Source: Methylobacterium sp. E-065 | GTDB taxonomy: Bacteria > Pseudomonadota > Alphaproteobacteria > Rhizobiales > Beijerinckiaceae | Direction: 5' to 3' | DNA length: 64,000 nucleotides | Assembly (NCBI RefSeq): GCF_022829605.1 | Contig: NZ_JAKSYD010000253.1 | Location: forward strand, 62,001-126,000 | In this document: positions 8,146 through 15,983 of the stretch, in pieces | How positions within the stretch are numbered: position 1 is the stretch's first letter | Layout: each line of letters starts with the position of its first letter | Notes under the pieces: model-generated | The model's input: only the letters and a program-made list of their open reading frames with translations | Told to the model about the DNA's origin: nothing | The model's database searches: none | Translations under genes and position numbers: made by a program

Positions 8146-9621
8146 TCAGGCCAGCGCGCGGGCCGCCTCGGAGACCTGACGCACCGAGCGGTCCACCTGG
8201 GCGGCCGAGGCCGCGATGTCGGCCATGGCGGCGCGCGCCGTATCGACGCTGTGCGCGGCCGACTGCATGTTCTCGGTCAAGTCGCGGGTCACCGCCGCCT
8301 GCTCGGTCACGGCGGACGAGACGCTGAGCGTGATCGCGCTCAACTGTTCGATGGTCACGCCGATCCCGTCGATGGCCGACACGGCCTTGGCGGTCTCCGC
8401 CTGGACGGCCGCGATCTGGCTGCCGATCTCGCCGGTCGCCCGGGCGGTCTGCTCGGCGAGCGCCTTCACCTCGGCGGCCACGACCGCGAAGCCCTTGCCG
8501 GCGGCGCCCGCGCGGGCGGCCTCGATCGTGGCGTTGAGGGCCAGGAGGTTCGTCTGATCGGCGATCGAGCGGATCAGGTTCACGGCGGCGCCGATCCGGT
8601 CGGCGGCGCCGGTCAGCCCGACCACGATCGCCCCCGCCTCCTCGGCACGGATCACCACTTGGTCGACCGAGGTTTTCGCCCCGAGGGCATGGCGGCTCAG
8701 CTCCTCGATGGAGGCGGAGAACTCTTCCGAGCCGGCTGCGACCGCCTGAACGTTGCGGGCGGTCTGGTTCGACGCCTCGGCGGTCTCGTCGGCCTGCCGA
8801 ACGACGCGGCTCATCGAATCCCGGATCGCCGCGATGTCCCCGTCGATGGCGCGCTGGCCCTCGGCCCGGCGATGCCGGTCCTCGACCTGCTGGGTCACGT
8901 CGGTGGCGAACTTGACCACCGCGCAGGGCTTGCCGTCCGCGTCGAGGATCGGGTTGTAGGCGCCGAAGATCCAGACGGTCCGACCCTCCTTGCCGATCCG
9001 GCGGAACTCGCCCGCCTGATATTGTCCCGCCGCCAGCGCGGCCCAGAACGCTTGATAGTCCGCGCTCGCCGCGTCGGCGGTGGGCATGAACATCCGGTGA
9101 TGACGGCCACGAACCTCATCGAGGGTGTAGCCCATGGTGGCGAGGAAGTTCGCGTTGGCGTCCGTGATGGTCCCGTTGATGGCGAAATGGATCACCGCCT
9201 GCGAGCGATTGATGGCTGCGATCTGGCCCGCGTCCATGGCGTTGCGCGCTCGCTCCGCCGTGACGTCCGTGGCGATCTTCACGACCTTGACGGTTTTTCC
9301 GTTGCGGTCGAGGACCGGGGTATAGGCCCCCTTGATCCAGACGATGCGGCCGTCCTTGGTCAGGCGGGCGAACTCACGGACCTCGGGCTGGCCGGCCCGC
9401 AGGCGATCCCAGAACGCGGCATAACTCGGGCCCGTGCGCTCGGCTTCAGGCACGAACAGGCTGTGGTGGCGCCCGCGCACCTCCGCGAGGCTGTAGCCGA
9501 TGACATCGAGGAAGATCGCGTTGGCGTCCGTGACGTGGCCGGCCAGATCGAACTCGACCCGGCCCATGGTCCGGTCGAGCGCAGCCAGCGGCATTTCCGA
9601 ACGCGACCCGAACATTGCCAT
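8146..9621 (-). CDS. Cytoplasmic methyl-accepting chemotaxis protein with two PAS domains
   Basis: The 491-residue protein has no membrane segment. Two tandem PAS/PAC units occupy about residues 10-125 and 135-250. They are near repeats of each other: the first has EVRGRHHSLFVPEAE and the second has EVRGRHHRMFMPTAD. Each ends with a PAC segment such as VVKIATDVTAE. The C-terminal part (about 265-490) is a chemoreceptor signalling coiled coil with the highly conserved hairpin tip IADQTNLLALNATIEAARAG. It is therefore a soluble sensor feeding CheA/CheW, probably for an internal redox or energy cue via PAS. No heme- or flavin-binding residue can be assigned with confidence. There is no C-terminal CheR-tethering pentapeptide. 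The gene is monocistronic and convergent with the GGDEF gene. Confidence 0.92.
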   Translation of the reverse strand: MAMFGSRSEMPLAALDRTMGRVEFDLAGHVTDANAIFLDVIGYSLAEVRGRHHSLFVPEAERTGPSYAAFWDRLRAGQPEVREFARLTKDGRIVWIKGAYTPVLDRNGKTVKVVKIATDVTAERARNAMDAGQIAAINRSQAVIHFAINGTITDANANFLATMGYTLDEVRGRHHRMFMPTADAASADYQAFWAALAAGQYQAGEFRRIGKEGRTVWIFGAYNPILDADGKPCAVVKFATDVTQQVEDRHRRAEGQRAIDGDIAAIRDSMSRVVRQADETAEASNQTARNVQAVAAGSEEFSASIEELSRHALGAKTSVDQVVIRAEEAGAIVVGLTGAADRIGAAVNLIRSIADQTNLLALNATIEAARAGAAGKGFAVVAAEVKALAEQTARATGEIGSQIAAVQAETAKAVSAIDGIGVTIEQLSAITLSVSSAVTEQAAVTRDLTENMQSAAHSVDTARAAMADIAASAAQVDRSVRQVSEAARALA

Positions 9622-10456
9622 CGTTAGCCCCGACCCATGTAGTCCATCTGTCTAATTATTTACGGTAAGACGGTTTAAAATGCTCTAATTTATCCGAACA
9701 TCGATCCGAAGGGCCGGTTTTGTCTGGTGGTAGACAGACCAGTCGCCGATCGGGCTCGGACAAGACACATTTTGGGCCAGCGGAGCGTCCAAGCCCTGCC
9801 GTCAAACGACCGGCGTGTATGTCGAGGGCCATGCTGTGATCGGCGTAGTCACGGCTCCCGCTCCGCGCACATCCACCGCGTCGAAATCCAGGGAGTGCGG
9901 AGAGGACATGGTCAAGGTGCTTGAGCGAGCGGATCGACCTGTCTGAGTCCGACGCCAACGACCTTGATGCGAAGCGCGTTTTCCTGACTGCGGCAATTCT
10001 CAGCCTGCCTTGGATCGCCTGAACTTATGGGCGGGGCAGGCGTAGCGGTGACGTAAAAGGCGCCCACGCCTCATCCTGAATTACCCCTGCCTCCAACAGC
10101 TTCTTACGAGTGAAAGAAGATGGCGTCCGTCCAGCGGATGAGTGAGGGAATCAGGCTGATCGAGCGGATCACGCCAAGCGGTACGGCCGCGCGTTTTCCG
10201 ATGCGTGATTGTATGGACGCCCGGACGCCCTCAAAGCGTTGACGGGTTCCGAATGAAGGCGGATCGGTGCGTTTGGGTCGAAGAGGTGCGCGCGGGACCT
10301 CTGCCTATCAGGTGGCGTGCCGCGCGGTCTGATTTGCGATCCGGGATCGTGGTGGGCATCCGCGTGATCGTTCGGCTCCTCCGGCGGGCCGGGCGCAAGG
10401 TGCGCAAAAACGATCCGCGCGCGGCCGGCCCGATGCCGGGCCGAAGGAGATCAGGG
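9622..10456. other. Long intergenic region without a confident gene
   Basis: About 835 bases separate the chemoreceptor and slyX. The left 70 bases (9640-9710) are AT-rich and probably hold the chemoreceptor promoter on the minus strand. The rest contains only short open frames whose translations are arginine/proline-rich and resemble no family. They lack ribosome-binding sites. I see no transposase remnant, tRNA or clear terminator. The region could contain a small RNA, but nothing in it proves this. Confidence 0.4.
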
Positions 10457-10663
10457 ATGGACGAGCCGAGCCGGATGGACCGTCTCGAAATGCGCCTCAC
10501 CGAACAGGAGGCGACGATCGAGGATCTGAACCGCACCGTCACCGAGCAGTGGCGTATGATCGACCGCCTGTCCCGCCTGATCGCGGGCCTGCGCGAGCAG
10601 GTCGAGGAGGCAGCGGCCCGGGTATCCCCACGCGGTCCCGAGCCGCCGCCCCCACATTACTGA
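10457..10663 (+). CDS. slyX: SlyX family protein
   Basis: The protein has 68 residues. The core MDRLEMRLTEQEATIEDLNR, followed by a short amphipathic coiled coil and a proline-rich end (GPEPPPPHY), matches the SlyX family. SlyX proteins are small, widespread and of unknown function; in enterobacteria the gene neighbours slyD. The start ATG at 10457 is supported by a strong GAAGGAGA ribosome site six bases upstream. The open frame extends far upstream, but that part has no coding character. The gene is convergent with the aldehyde dehydrogenase, with eight bases between the stops. Confidence 0.85.
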   Translation: MDEPSRMDRLEMRLTEQEATIEDLNRTVTEQWRMIDRLSRLIAGLREQVEEAAARVSPRGPEPPPPHY

Positions 10664-10671
10664 GTGGCCGG

Positions 10672-12105
10672 TCAGAAATTCGCTTGGGTGACGAACTTGA
10701 TCACGAGGTAGGCGTCGAGCGCCTCCGGACCGCCCTCGCTGCCGTAGCCGGAATCCTTGACACCGCCGAACGGCGTCTCGGGCAGGGCGAGGCCGTGATG
10801 GTTGATCGAGATCATGCCGCTCTCGACCCTATTCGACACCCGGGCCGCCCGCTCGGCCGAGCGGGTATACGCGTAGGCCGCCAGACCGAAGGGCAGCCGG
10901 TTCGCCTCGGTCAGGGCCTCCTCGTCGTCCGAGAACCGGTTGATGATGGCGAGCGGGCCGAACGGCTCCTCGTTCATGATCCGGGTGGTGAGCGGGACCT
11001 CGGTGAGAACGGTCGGCTCGAAGAAGTTGCCTCGGTTTCCGATCCGCTTGCCGCCGGCGCGCAGGGTGGCGCCGCCCGACTCGGCGTCCGCCGTCAGCGC
11101 CGTGACATCATCGAGGCGCCGCCCGTGGATCAGGGGGCCCATCTTGGTCTCGGGATCGAGCCCATCGCCGACCTTCAGGGTCTTGGCGAAGGTCGTGAAG
11201 CCCTCCACGAAGCGGTCGAACACGGAATCGTGCACGAGGAAGCGAGTCGGCGAGACGCAGACCTGTCCGGCATTCCGGAACTTGGCCGGGGCGAGGATCG
11301 AGACCGCCTTGTCCACGTCGGCATCGCCGAACACGATCGCTGGCGCGTGGCCGCCAAGCTCCATGGTGGCCCGCTTCATGTGCTCGCCCGCCAGCGCCGC
11401 GAGCTTCTTGCCCACTACCGTGGAGCCGGTGAACGAGATCTTCCGGATCACCGGATGCGCGATCAGGTAGGACGAGATCGCGGCCGGGTCGCCGTAGACC
11501 AGCGCGAGCGCATCCCCGGGGATGCCGGCATCCAGGAAGGCGCGCACCAGGGCGGCGCAGCTCGCCGGCGTATCCTCGGGCCCCTTCAGGATCACCGTGC
11601 AGCCCGTACAGAGCGCCGCGGATATCTTGCGCACCGCCTGATTGATCGGGAAATTCCACGGCGTGAAGCAGGCCACCGGGCCGACCGGCTCTCGGATCAC
11701 GGCCTGGAGCACGCCATCGGCGCGGCCGGGAATCACGCGGCCGTAGGCGCGCTTTCCCTCTTCGGCGAACCAGTCGATGATGTCGGCCGCCGCAAGCGTC
11801 TCGATCCGCGATTCAGCCAGCGGCTTGCCCTGCTCCAAGGTCATGGTGTGGGCGATGTCATCGACCCGGGCGCGCAGCAGGTCAGCGGCCTTGCGCATCA
11901 CCTTGGCCCGCTCGAACGGCGCCACCTTCCGCCAGACGGGGAAGGCGCGGGCCGCCGCCGCCAGGGCCTCGTCGAGATCCGCCATGCCGGCGACCGCGCA
12001 TCGGCCGATCGTTTCACCCGTGGCCGGGTTCAGGACCGCTAGGGTCTCGCCTTCGACACCCGCACGCCAGCGTCCGGCGATGTGAAGCTCGGTATCCGGA
12101 TACAT
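10672..12105 (-). CDS. gabD: NAD(P)-dependent succinate-semialdehyde-type aldehyde dehydrogenase
   Basis: This is a full-length (477 residue) cytosolic aldehyde dehydrogenase. The substrate-anchoring segment CFTPWNFPINQAVRK, the general-base glutamate in MELGGHAPAIVFGDAD and the catalytic cysteine in NAGQVCVSPTRF are all present. So is the NEEPFGPLAIINRF motif near the C-terminus. Similarity over the N-terminal LNPATGETIGR and the C-terminal TPFGGVKDSGYGSEGG regions points to the GabD / alpha-ketoglutarate-semialdehyde dehydrogenase group. The expected reaction is oxidation of succinate semialdehyde (or a related semialdehyde) to the acid with reduction of NAD(P)+. Exact substrate cannot be settled from sequence alone. 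There is no obvious gamma-aminobutyrate transaminase partner nearby, so it appears to be transcribed alone. Confidence 0.88.
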   Translation of the reverse strand: MYPDTELHIAGRWRAGVEGETLAVLNPATGETIGRCAVAGMADLDEALAAAARAFPVWRKVAPFERAKVMRKAADLLRARVDDIAHTMTLEQGKPLAESRIETLAAADIIDWFAEEGKRAYGRVIPGRADGVLQAVIREPVGPVACFTPWNFPINQAVRKISAALCTGCTVILKGPEDTPASCAALVRAFLDAGIPGDALALVYGDPAAISSYLIAHPVIRKISFTGSTVVGKKLAALAGEHMKRATMELGGHAPAIVFGDADVDKAVSILAPAKFRNAGQVCVSPTRFLVHDSVFDRFVEGFTTFAKTLKVGDGLDPETKMGPLIHGRRLDDVTALTADAESGGATLRAGGKRIGNRGNFFEPTVLTEVPLTTRIMNEEPFGPLAIINRFSDDEEALTEANRLPFGLAAYAYTRSAERAARVSNRVESGMISINHHGLALPETPFGGVKDSGYGSEGGPEALDAYLVIKFVTQANF

Positions 12106-12206
12106 CGATCAAATCCCGCATGGCCGCAGCATCGGCGGCCAGCGGATTGTGGCCATTCGGCGCGCCCGGGCAATGCCCGCAGCGGCATGGCTGGTCCGGT
12201 TGTCAC

Positions 12207-12992
12207 TCAGGCCGCGGCGCGGGCCAGCCCGGGCGTCTCCACGAGGGTAGCGCTGCCGTGGCGGGCGCGGAGCGTTGCGCCCTTCGGCACCACGCGCCAG
12301 CCCTCGCGGCAGCCGTCGATCGGCTCGGACACCACCACGATCCCACCCGGCCCCTCGCGGTAGTACAGACTCGGCGGACGGCCGTCGCAGGCCCAGCGAA
12401 AGGCGGTCAGCGTCTCGCCGTCGGTGAGCAGCGCCGTGAATCGGACAGGCTCACAGATTGCGGCCTCGTCCATCAATCCGCGGATGATCGTCAGGGTCCG
12501 TGCCATGGCGCCCACGGCATCCTGCTCGAGCCCGTTGGCGAGCGCCAGCAGGAAAATCGCCTCGGAATCGGTGCTGCCGCGGCGATTGTCGTAGAGCGCA
12601 TCGGGGATCATGGCTTCGAGCCGGCGCTTGATCCGGTGATAGCCGCCGATCTGACCGTTATGCATGAACAGGTGCCGGCCGTGGACGAACGGATGGCAAT
12701 TGGCCCGGACGGTCGCAGTGCCGGTCGAGGCCCGGACATGGGCGAAGAAGGTCCGCGCCCGCACCTGCCCGCAGAGATTCACCAAGTTCTCGTCCGACCA
12801 CGCCGGCGAGATGTCGCGATAGACGCCGGGCTCCGGCCGCTCCGCATACCACCCGATACCGAACCCATCGCCGTTGGTCTCGGTTTTCCCCTCATCGGCA
12901 TGCAGCGACTGGTGCACCAGCGAGTGGGTCGGCGCGCAGACGAGGTCGGAGAGGAAGACCGGCTCACCGCTGTAGGCGAGGAAACGGCACAT
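12207..12992 (-). CDS. Class II glutamine amidotransferase (YafJ/EgtC-like)
   Basis: About 261 residues. The protein begins MCRFLAYSG, so removal of the initiator Met exposes the N-terminal nucleophile cysteine required by class II (Ntn) amidotransferases. For that reason ATG 12992 is chosen over the ATG nine bases upstream (MSDMCRF). Further family motifs are NGDGFGIGWY, FFAHVRASTG, CHPFVHGRHLFMHNGQIGG and RGSTDSEAIF. The enzyme should hydrolyse glutamine or a gamma-glutamyl amide; relatives include EgtC of ergothioneine synthesis. No ergothioneine genes lie nearby, so the substrate is unknown. It stands alone between the dehydrogenase and a receiver gene transcribed the other way. Confidence 0.85.
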   Translation of the reverse strand: MCRFLAYSGEPVFLSDLVCAPTHSLVHQSLHADEGKTETNGDGFGIGWYAERPEPGVYRDISPAWSDENLVNLCGQVRARTFFAHVRASTGTATVRANCHPFVHGRHLFMHNGQIGGYHRIKRRLEAMIPDALYDNRRGSTDSEAIFLLALANGLEQDAVGAMARTLTIIRGLMDEAAICEPVRFTALLTDGETLTAFRWACDGRPPSLYYREGPGGIVVVSEPIDGCREGWRVVPKGATLRARHGSATLVETPGLARAAA

Positions 12993-13312
12993 GTCGGACA
13001 ACGATCCTTCAGCTCTGGCCCACGCGAACCCGATGGAACTTCGCCGCGGGGTGGGGACGTTCCGTCACAGGATGTTAACAGTCGGTCCACACGGGTGAAC
13101 AGTTTCTTAACCGCACAGCCAATGCGCCAAATTCGGGCGCATCGCACGAATGTGCAGCGGACTGATCGCAGGGCGGGCATGCCACCCCGGATGGCGCCGA
13201 CTCTTGTGAGCCGGCTGTTGACAGGTCAGCATGGCCGAATCGGGGAATCAGAAGCCTCATTCGCAGGCCGTAACCCCGGTGTGGGGCATCGCACCCAGCT
13301 CAGGAGACATCA
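12993..13312. promoter_or_regulatory. Divergent promoter region with a weak CtrA-like site
   Basis: The region lies between the amidotransferase and the receiver-only gene and should hold both promoters. At 13096-13110 it reads TGAA, seven bases, TTAACC. That is one mismatch from the CtrA consensus TTAA-N7-TTAA. A second TTAAC half-site is at about 13075-13079. The location about 200 bases before the receiver gene is rather distant, so the site is tentative. No further gene is evident in this stretch. Confidence 0.3.
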
Positions 13313-13705
13313 ATGGATCGCGCACAGCCCGAGTGTTCCAACCCGGTGGCCCTCGTCGTGGAAGACGACGCGGCGGTCCGCGACCTTGCCACCGCGGTTC
13401 TGGAAGAGACTGATCTCGGGGTGATCGCCTGCGAGAGCGCCGAGGCCGCGCTCTCGGTGCTGGAGCGCACGGACGTCACGGTGGCGCTGCTCTTCGCCGA
13501 CGTGCGCCTCCCGGGCGCGATGGACGGTGTCTCCCTGGCGCAGGCGGTGGGCCGCCGCTGGCCGGACGTTCGGGTGGTCGTGACCTCCGGCGCGAGCCGC
13601 GATGCGCGCCTGCCCGATCAGGCGGTCTACATGCAGAAGCCCTGGCGGGCGCTCGACGTGCTGGTCCAGGCCGAGCACGCAACGATGGCTGCAAAGGCGG
13701 CTTGA
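13313..13705 (+). CDS. Single-domain response regulator (receiver only)
   Basis: The 130-residue protein is a lone receiver domain. It has the acidic pocket (VVEDDAAV, residues 16-23), the predicted phospho-acceptor Asp63 in LFADVRLPGAMDG, the switch serine in VVVTSGASRD and the conserved lysine in MQKPWRALDVLV. No output domain is attached, so it must act through protein partners, as CheY-, DivK- or Sdr-type proteins do. A proline follows the Lys (KPW), as usual. The N-terminal MDRAQPECSNP is poorly conserved but the ATG at 13313 has an AGGAGA ribosome site just upstream. No histidine kinase is adjacent. A palindromic repeat follows the gene. Confidence 0.85.
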   Translation: MDRAQPECSNPVALVVEDDAAVRDLATAVLEETDLGVIACESAEAALSVLERTDVTVALLFADVRLPGAMDGVSLAQAVGRRWPDVRVVVTSGASRDARLPDQAVYMQKPWRALDVLVQAEHATMAAKAA

Positions 13706-13797
13706 GCGGGCGAGGCGCAGTCGGCCTTTTTTCCTGCTTCTGCAGAGCTGAAGGCTACACGGGTTCGGCATGCGGATGATGACATAGCGCCGACGCG

Positions 13798-13952
13798 CCC
13801 CCTCTCCCGTGCGGGAGAGGGTTGGGGTGAGGGTCCAGAACAATCAGAATAAAGCACCCTGGCGCAGCGCGTTCAGGCGGTTCCGCGTTCTGAACGTTCT
13901 CATCCCTCACCCAGCTTTCTGCGAAAGCAGACCTCTCCGGCGCGGGATAGGG
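13798..13952. repeat. REP-like palindromic repeat pair
   Basis: At 13800-13821 two 10-base arms (CCCTCTCCCG and its complement) enclose a two-base loop, followed by the tail TTGGGGTGAGGG. About 70 bases further, at 13904, the complement of that tail (CCCTCACCC) opens a second, degenerate unit ending near 13952. This head-to-tail layout resembles paired REP elements. Sequences of the same family recur at 15891, 20519 and 58720-58830. Confidence 0.75.
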
Positions 13953-14086
13953 GACAAGCGTCTCATTCTCGCGATGGTCGAGCCAGCCGAGGCTTGAAAC
14001 CCGTGCCGGTCTCGGCCCGCAAAGGAGGCCGGGCGCGTCGCTGAGCCGAACCGCCATCCCTAACGCTATCGCGCCGACCCAAACGA

Positions 14087-14118
14087 AAAAACCCGGCCGC
14101 TCGCGCGGGCCGGGTTTT
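14087..14118 (-). terminator. Rho-independent terminator after rpsU
   Basis: AAAACCCGGCC and GGCCGGGTTTT form a strong stem with a short CG-rich loop, about 20 bases past the rpsU stop codon. Because A and T runs flank both sides, it could work in either direction. Its position fits termination of rpsU on the minus strand. Confidence 0.85.
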
Positions 14119-14139
14119 CTCTGGTCGCGGTGTCGTCGT

Positions 14140-14475
14140 TCAGGCGGCGGGAGCCGGGGTCACCGGAACCTGACCCGAGGCGTTGCCGCCCTGGCCCTGG
14201 GTGGCCGACGGCGACGGGAAGCCGGGGCGACGGCTGCCGGCGGGGAAACGGGGCTTCGGCTTCGGCGCGGCGATCAGGCCCTCGCGGATCGCGGTCTTGC
14301 GGGCCTGCTTGCGGGCGCGGCGGACGGCTTCGGCCTTCTCACGTGCCTTACGCACGGAGGGCTTCTCATAAGCCTTGCGCTGCTTCATCTCGCGGAAGAT
14401 GCCCTCGCGCTGCATCTTCTTCTTGAGGACGCGGAGCGCCTGATCGACGTTGTTGTCGCGAACGAGTACCTGCAA
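14140..14475 (-). CDS. rpsU: 30S ribosomal protein S21
   Basis: The protein (about 111 residues) is ribosomal protein S21 of the small subunit, which helps mRNA binding during initiation. The core QVLVRDNNVDQALRVLKKKM, followed by REGIFREMKQRKAYEKPSVRK, is unmistakable. The first residue must be supplied by a TTG codon at 14475, because no ATG or GTG lies before the conserved QVLVRDNN. The tail after about residue 65 is longer than in gamma-proteobacteria. It is basic, then rich in proline, glycine and alanine (PKPKPRFPAGSRRPGF onward), as in many alphaproteobacteria. A large hairpin lies in the presumed leader and a terminator follows the gene, so it is probably a single-gene unit. Confidence 0.93.
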   Translation of the reverse strand: MQVLVRDNNVDQALRVLKKKMQREGIFREMKQRKAYEKPSVRKAREKAEAVRRARKQARKTAIREGLIAAPKPKPRFPAGSRRPGFPSPSATQGQGGNASGQVPVTPAPAA

Positions 14476-14503
14476 CGGACTTGATCCTCTGGACCTGGAT
14501 TTG

Positions 14504-14598
14504 GGGCTCGCGCAGCCCGCCGCCGATCTGGAAACCGACAACGTCCCTCGGCCGGGATGGACCCGGGAGGGACGGGAACGTCGGTTTCCGAATCGGCG
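14504..14598 (-). promoter_or_regulatory. Structured 5' leader of rpsU: long imperfect hairpin
   Basis: Positions 14521-14598 fold into one long stem. CGCCGAT (14521-14527) pairs with 14592-14598, GGAAACCGAC (14530-14539) with 14580-14589, CGTCCCTC (14542-14549) with 14567-14574, and CCGGG (14552-14556) with 14562-14566, leaving a five-base loop. That is about 30 base pairs with small internal loops. A second hairpin, GGGCT-N5-AGCCC, lies at 14504-14518. Both sit between the rpsU start (14475, minus strand) and the opposite threonine aldolase gene. No uridine run follows, so termination is unlikely. A ribosomal-protein leader or a processed RNA is possible. Confidence 0.6.
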
Positions 14599-14696
14599 TG
14601 GAGCCCACGCCTTGACGGGGCTATTACACCAACCGCGCACCAGTTCCAACCTGTTCGCACGATCGATCTGCGCGACCGCCGTGCTAGGTTGCCGGG

Positions 14697-15743
14697 ATGA
14701 GACAGGACGACTCGCAGCAATTCGCCAGCGACAACTATTCCGGCATCTGCCCTGAGGCCTGGGCGGCCATGGAGGCGGCCAATCGCGGCCACGCGCCGGC
14801 CTATGGCGAGGATGCCTGGACCGCCAGGGCCGCCGACGCCTTCCGCCACCTGTTCGAGACCGAATGCGAGGTGTTCTTCGCGTTCAACGGCACGGCCGCC
14901 AACGCCCTCGCGCTTGCCGCGCTCTGCCAATCCTACCACAGCGTCATCTGCGCCGATTCGGCCCATGTCGAAACCGACGAGTGCGGCGCGCCGGAATTCT
15001 TCTCCAACGGCTCGAAGCTGCTCACCGTCCAGACCGAGGGTGGCAAGCTCACCCCGGAGGCAATCCGCGGCCTCGCCACCAACCGCAGCGACATCCACTT
15101 CCCCCGGCCCCGGGTGGTGACGATCACCCAGCCCACCGAGACCGGGCAGGTCTACACCCTGGCCGAGTTGCGGGCGCTGTCTGCCACCTGCCGGGAGCTG
15201 GGGCTTGCCCTGCATATGGACGGTTCGCGCTTCGCCAATGCCTGCGCGCGCCTCGGTTGCAGCCCCGCCGATATGACGTGGCGGTCGGGCATCGACGTCC
15301 TGTGCTTCGGCGGCACCAAGAATGGTATGCATGCCGGCGAGGCGGTGGTGTTCTTCGATCCCAAGCTCGCCGAGGATTTCGGCTACCGCTGCAAGCAGGC
15401 CGGCCAGCTCGCCTCCAAGATGCGCTTCCTCGCCGCCCCCTGGGTCGGGATGCTGGAGAGCGGCGCGTGGCTGCGGAACGCGGCCCACGGCAATGCCTGC
15501 GCCCAGCGCTTCTCCGAGGCGGTCGCCGGTCTGCCGGGGGTGCGGGCGCTGTTTCCCGTGGAGGCCAACGCGGTGTTCCTCACGCTGCCGCCTGCCACCA
15601 TGGAGGGCCTGCGCACCCGGGGCTGGCGGTTCTACACGTTCATCGGCGGCGGGGCGCGGTTCATGTTCGCCTGGGACGCGCAGCCTGAGCGGGTGGACGC
15701 GCTGGTTGCAGATCTGCGTGCGCTGACGGCTGCAGCGGCCTGA
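14697..15743 (+). CDS. ltaE: Low-specificity L-threonine aldolase / beta-eliminating lyase
   Basis: A 348-residue fold-type I pyridoxal-phosphate enzyme. It cleaves L-threonine (and allo-threonine) to glycine and acetaldehyde. The opening FASDNYSGICPEAWAAME is typical of the family. The cofactor lysine is predicted at Lys208 in CFGGTKNGMHAGEAVVFF. The substrate and cofactor contacts HMDGSRFANA and TITQPTETGQVY are intact. The C-terminal GGGARFMFAWD block completes the fold. The gene stands alone and reads away from rpsU. Some members of the family act on phenylserine or other beta-hydroxy amino acids, so specificity is inferred only. Confidence 0.88.
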   Translation: MRQDDSQQFASDNYSGICPEAWAAMEAANRGHAPAYGEDAWTARAADAFRHLFETECEVFFAFNGTAANALALAALCQSYHSVICADSAHVETDECGAPEFFSNGSKLLTVQTEGGKLTPEAIRGLATNRSDIHFPRPRVVTITQPTETGQVYTLAELRALSATCRELGLALHMDGSRFANACARLGCSPADMTWRSGIDVLCFGGTKNGMHAGEAVVFFDPKLAEDFGYRCKQAGQLASKMRFLAAPWVGMLESGAWLRNAAHGNACAQRFSEAVAGLPGVRALFPVEANAVFLTLPPATMEGLRTRGWRFYTFIGGGARFMFAWDAQPERVDALVADLRALTAAAA

Positions 15744-15890
15744 GGCCAGGCCGCTGCAGCAGGTCTCGCAAAAAGGGCACCCGGTTCTGCGGCGAAAACC
15801 TGTGGCTACACAAAGATCTGCTCGGACGACGTGTGAGCGAGTTCACGTTCCACGACGGTGACGCCACCGGCGCCGAATGAGGCGCGGGTT

Positions 15891-15912
15891 CCCTCTCCCG
15901 CTCGGGAGAGGG
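15891..15912. repeat. REP-like palindrome
   Basis: The same 10-base arms as at 13800 (CCCTCTCCCG and complement) recur with loop CT instead of TG. It lies in the 240-base gap between the convergent threonine aldolase and DUF1501 genes. No other feature is evident in that gap. Confidence 0.75.
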
Positions 15913-15983
15913 GGCCGGTTGCGCTTGGCTACTCTGTCGGTGGAAGACTGACATGTGCCGTTGGAACGCCAGCACAAGTCTAC

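Noticed and set aside
9656..9958. Minus-strand 100-codon frame in the long intergenic region
   Set aside because: No ribosome site, no family resemblance and overlapped by an equally poor plus frame.
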